Positions 61,123 to 64,000 of a stretch of 64,000 bases of DNA are shown piece by piece; the first letter of the stretch is position 1, and every line of letters starts with the position of its first letter. The notes beneath the pieces are model-generated. The model did not search any database, had not been told where the DNA came from, and saw only the letters and a list, made by a program, of their open reading frames with translations. Location of the stretch: assembly GCA_018993265.1 (NCBI GenBank), contig JAGKSW010000035.1, forward strand, positions 51,060 through 115,059. Direction: 5' to 3'. A program made the translations under genes and the position numbers. This DNA is from Nostoc sp. TH1S01 (GTDB taxonomy: Bacteria > Cyanobacteriota > Cyanobacteriia > Cyanobacteriales > Nostocaceae).

Positions 61123-63534
61123 TTATTGATGTTCTACTTTTTCTCTGAGTGCGCCTGCAAAAGATACTAAAGCTCTTATAGCAGTTTGTTGTGGTGCAAC
61201 TTTATTTTCAAGTTTAGCCCACTCATTCATTGTGTGTTCGATATCAGTTAATGGGCGATTCTCTGGATTTCTCCAAAGTTGATATACACGTTCATTAATC
61301 CTAATGGTTCTATAATCAATATCTTCTGCATTCCCTTGTAAACTGAGGCGTTCTTCAAGGTATATATCCGTCAATTGTTTTACAACTTTTTGCTGTTCTT
61401 CTCGATTTAAGTTAAATAATAAATCTTGTAACTGAAATTCAATTTTATAAAAGTAACGACGAGTTAAGCTGCAAACTGCAAAAACAGCAGCTTCGCGCAC
61501 AGAAGGATATTTTTTAAGAGCTTTGGCTATGCGGCTAAACACTAATTTAACGGAAAATCTACTTTGCTCTTCATACTGAATAATTCCGTATGATAGTAAT
61601 ACAGTTTTCAGTAAGGAATCATCTGTATTTGATCCTCGTGTATACTCTTTGTACCATTCATTTAAAGTTTTCCGAACTAGTAAATGATTCTCTGGATATT
61701 TATAAGCATGAGCTAAACTTCTAGCGATCGCATGATTAAAACTGTAAGCAAAGCTCAAAAAATTACTAGGATAGAAGACCTCTGTATGCTTTTGTATTAT
61801 CTCATTAAGAATATTACGTAGTCGTTCTTCTTTCAGATGGAATGGTACTACCCAGTAAAGGGTATGGTAAGCAAAGTAATGGTGAACTAAGCGCAGTCTA
61901 CTTGCAGCTAATTCTTCTAGCCAGTTATAAAATTCTTCTGAAAGAGTTTCTGTTCCAGAGTAATCGTAAATTGCATCACCTATAGTAACAGCCACAGTAG
62001 CACCCATATAATCTTGTGCGTCTAGAGCCTTACCTTCAATGTAATAAGTATTTTTCTTAATTTTCTTATCTTCGGATAATTTGAAAATCCTTTGGAAACT
62101 TTGGAATAACCATATGATAATACCTAAAATTTTATTCTTTTGATGTTGAGCTTTATCAACATTTAACGCATTCAAGACAAGTGAATATTTGGATTCTTTT
62201 TCTATTTCCAGCCATTCTTCGCTTATTTCCAAATTCCTTGCTTCTTTACCTAAAGTAAAATCATATAAATTTTGGGTAGTTATAAAAAATTTTGATTCAT
62301 ATCTATTATCAGGCTCATACCAACGAGCGATAGTTCTTGCAGCAACAGAGCGAATTTCGGCATTTTCATTTATTGCTAAACGACTTAAAATACCTTGAAC
62401 TGCTCTCAAAGAACTATTTGAAATCAAGCCGATATCACTGAAAGTTTTACTTATGACTCGGCGTAAATCGTCTCGTCGTTGTTGATCGCCATACAACTCC
62501 CATTTCTCTGGATAAAAATAATTTTCCTCAACTGCTGATTCTCGAATTAACTCCGCTAATACATCTAAGGCATTGATGATTTGCCTTCGGTGGCTGTCCC
62601 ATGACAATTTGAACAAACGTAACCGATTTTCAGAAAGTATTTTAATGGAACGAATATCAATTGGATAATTCTGTATCTTGACAAATTTAAATTTATATGA
62701 AGCAGTTCCATATAAATCCTTATCTGAATAAAATTGAAAATAATTCTCTTTTAGTTGCTTGAAATCATCATAATCAAGAGCGCGTAGAGACGGATCACGT
62801 TGTCGCCAAGCTTTAAGAACTACCTGCTCAAGAGCTGCAAACAGTTGGTCTTCTAAACATCCATTAAAAAAGCTCAAACCCAGTGCCAGTAGTTGCTCTC
62901 TTTGTTCAGATTCAGAGAACAATTCTCTAATATATTCATCTTCGTATTCCGTCCTGTCTCCTTGCGGTAAGTCATCTAGACTATAAAAAATATCTTCAAG
63001 ACTCCAATTTGGAAAAAATTCTCTTGCGCTATCTCCCAAATTCCAACTAGTAAAACTTCTATCTGTGCTAATTACAACCCAATGTTTTTGAAAAAATTTA
63101 GCAGTTTTATGAGCTTTGCTTAACCCAGAACCAGAACCAATATCTTGAGGTTCAATTTTAGTAAAAACAAAAACAGTAGGAGAGTCAGTTTGTTGGAGTT
63201 CTAGCTCTATATTAATTAGCTGTTGACTTGAAGTGCGCCTCCACTGCTTTATACATATATCATTGCCATCAGCAATAAGAAAAGCTAATTGTAAAGCTAG
63301 TTCATTTTTAGAAACTCCCAAGTTACCACCTAATACCAACAGCTTTTCTTGGTCTAGTTTATGAAGGATATCTGATTTAATTTGCGGTGAGTCGTTGAAC
63401 CGTAAATTTAAATCTTCAAGGGGTATGTCAACAAATTCTTCTCTACCATCGCTGTAATAATTGTTTACTGTTGCATTATCACCAAATGCAGAGCCATAGG
63501 ATGAATCAATCGGTATTGTATATTTATTAACCAT
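61123..63534 (-). CDS. Putative NLR-like sensor: amyloid-type N-terminal motif, degenerate P-loop, helical repeats
   Basis: This protein has 803 residues. Residues 3-25 hold a short Gly/Asn-rich motif with core YGSAFGD (13-19) and VNN. The same motif ends the neighbouring protein. A P-loop-like GGNLGVSKNEL (69-79) and a hydrophobic TVFVFTKI strand follow, so the region 50-220 may be a divergent NTPase; the standard GKS/GKT is absent. The remainder (about 300-800) is helical, including LRAVQGILSRLAINENAEIR-type HEAT-like segments. There is no signal peptide. The gene is 9 bases from the Bell-like gene upstream and 26 bases from the next. A receptor role is inferred. Confidence 0.6.
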   Translation of the reverse strand: MVNKYTIPIDSSYGSAFGDNATVNNYYSDGREEFVDIPLEDLNLRFNDSPQIKSDILHKLDQEKLLVLGGNLGVSKNELALQLAFLIADGNDICIKQWRRTSSQQLINIELELQQTDSPTVFVFTKIEPQDIGSGSGLSKAHKTAKFFQKHWVVISTDRSFTSWNLGDSAREFFPNWSLEDIFYSLDDLPQGDRTEYEDEYIRELFSESEQREQLLALGLSFFNGCLEDQLFAALEQVVLKAWRQRDPSLRALDYDDFKQLKENYFQFYSDKDLYGTASYKFKFVKIQNYPIDIRSIKILSENRLRLFKLSWDSHRRQIINALDVLAELIRESAVEENYFYPEKWELYGDQQRRDDLRRVISKTFSDIGLISNSSLRAVQGILSRLAINENAEIRSVAARTIARWYEPDNRYESKFFITTQNLYDFTLGKEARNLEISEEWLEIEKESKYSLVLNALNVDKAQHQKNKILGIIIWLFQSFQRIFKLSEDKKIKKNTYYIEGKALDAQDYMGATVAVTIGDAIYDYSGTETLSEEFYNWLEELAASRLRLVHHYFAYHTLYWVVPFHLKEERLRNILNEIIQKHTEVFYPSNFLSFAYSFNHAIARSLAHAYKYPENHLLVRKTLNEWYKEYTRGSNTDDSLLKTVLLSYGIIQYEEQSRFSVKLVFSRIAKALKKYPSVREAAVFAVCSLTRRYFYKIEFQLQDLLFNLNREEQQKVVKQLTDIYLEERLSLQGNAEDIDYRTIRINERVYQLWRNPENRPLTDIEHTMNEWAKLENKVAPQQTAIRALVSFAGALREKVEHQ

Positions 63535-63543
63535 TGCTATTTC

Positions 63544-63954
63544 TTATTTCTCTGAGGGATTAATATTAAATTTAGGATTATTCACCTGAGAGCTATCACC
63601 AAAAGCTGAACCATAAGCATTCTGAACTGGCATGTTGTACTTACCAGGAGCATTTTCTGTTTTTGGTTTTACTAACTCCATGAGTTTCTCTGCTGCTTCA
63701 ATAATTTCTTCATCCTTATCAGCACCAGATTCAATTAGCTCTGTTTTAAGTGGTTTTTCCCAATCTTCTGGTTTTTGCTGATGTCTAGCTAATATTACCT
63801 CCGCATCAGATTTACCAGCTAACTTACTTTTTATTAGCTTTACCAAACCTTCATAAGCATCCTTGACAGCCTTGTTTGCCGTATCTTTAGTACCAGCAGC
63901 TATACCACCAGCTAATGCAGCAATAATCAAATTGATAGGTTCCATATATTCCAC
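63544..63954 (-). CDS. Bell-like effector candidate with C-terminal amyloid-type motif
   Basis: This protein has 136 residues. It starts with a hydrophobic Ala/Gly-rich stretch (PINLIIAALAGGIAAG, about 6-21) followed by helices (about 22-98, DTANKAVKDAYEGLVKLIKS and IIEAAEKLMELV). A short linker leads to the motif at 105-126, with KY at its start, YGSAFGD (114-120) and VNN. A short helical domain with a hydrophobic start and a C-terminal prion-like motif is how Bell (HeLo-like) pore-forming effectors are built. The Met at residue 4 is an alternative start. It is translated just before the receptor-like gene. The function is inferred. Confidence 0.6.
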   Translation of the reverse strand: MEYMEPINLIIAALAGGIAAGTKDTANKAVKDAYEGLVKLIKSKLAGKSDAEVILARHQQKPEDWEKPLKTELIESGADKDEEIIEAAEKLMELVKPKTENAPGKYNMPVQNAYGSAFGDSSQVNNPKFNINPSEK

Positions 63955-64000
63955 CCTTCCATATATTCTCTGGTTTCCTAAAGTCTTTTGGACTTTGGAA

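Noticed and set aside
1..64000. tRNA, rRNA, tmRNA or riboswitch genes
   Set aside because: No T-loop GGTTCRA-type segment with paired acceptor stems, and no known riboswitch core, was noticed. A covariance-model scan would be needed to exclude them.

Overview
The window reads as chromosomal DNA of a filamentous, heterocyst-forming cyanobacterium (Nostoc/Anabaena/Calothrix type). The reasons are the dense HIP1 octamers (GCGATCGC) in genes and spacers, heptameric STRR repeats (GTGCTGA and CCCTAGT types), a HetP-family gene, xisH/xisI genes, and cyanobacterial family proteins (CPP1-like, DUF3082, SpkB-like kinase, SmtA-type metallothionein, TIGR02587/02588, DUF2811).

Layout. 0-13 kb is an accessory zone of toxin-antitoxin genes and their wrecks: a partial ParD-like antitoxin, a vapBC pair with a deleted duplicate, a PD-(D/E)XK protein, an orphan tyrosine recombinase, a five-PAS histidine kinase, two Uma2 nucleases, a truncated xisH next to intact xisI, a caspase/L,D-transpeptidase fusion with a small upstream partner, a pemIK-like pair carrying a 57-bp insertion, and a higBA remnant. 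Two copies of a ~163-bp repeat flank part of it. 13-36 kb is mostly housekeeping: rsmA-ispE-DUF3082, a histidine kinase/AraC-type regulator pair, a trpE fragment with hetP-like and trpC genes, a HAD phosphatase, CPP1-like, an OmpR-type regulator, hisIE, chaB, hemL, a metallothionein with its operator, an SpkB-like kinase, an FHA protein, recA, xseA-xseB and an FUSC transporter. 36-51 kb mixes cell-wall and secreted proteins (PG-binding, GH74-like), a cNMP-binding protein, a four-gene toxin/ImmA/nucleotidyltransferase/DUF4058 block, an unusual P-type ATPase, a hybrid sensor kinase and a TnpB element. 51-57.7 kb holds feoAB, two adjacent MITE-like elements, TIGR02587/02588, and desC divergent from a TetR-family fusion protein. 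57.9-64 kb is a minus-strand block that looks like an NLR/Bell-type conflict system.

The most interesting candidates are these. (1) Two adjacent minus-strand genes at 61123-63954 share a gap-free 22-residue motif (core YGSAFGD, then VNN), at the C-terminus of a small protein with a hydrophobic N-terminus and at the N-terminus of a large P-loop/helical-repeat protein. This is the layout of amyloid-signalling effector/receptor pairs. (2) An orthocaspase is fused through a membrane segment to a YkuD domain whose catalytic Cys is Ser and whose conserved His is Cys. (3) A TetR repressor is fused to a degenerate tyrosine-recombinase-like domain, with two matching palindromes in the desC intergenic region. 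The window also records small-element insertion: a 57-bp insert with 5-bp direct repeats in a PemK gene, a 30-bp in-frame insert in tnpB, an IS605-type relic, and deletions at HIP1 sites.

All calls come from reading sequence and translations by eye. No database search was run, and domain names come from motif recognition.
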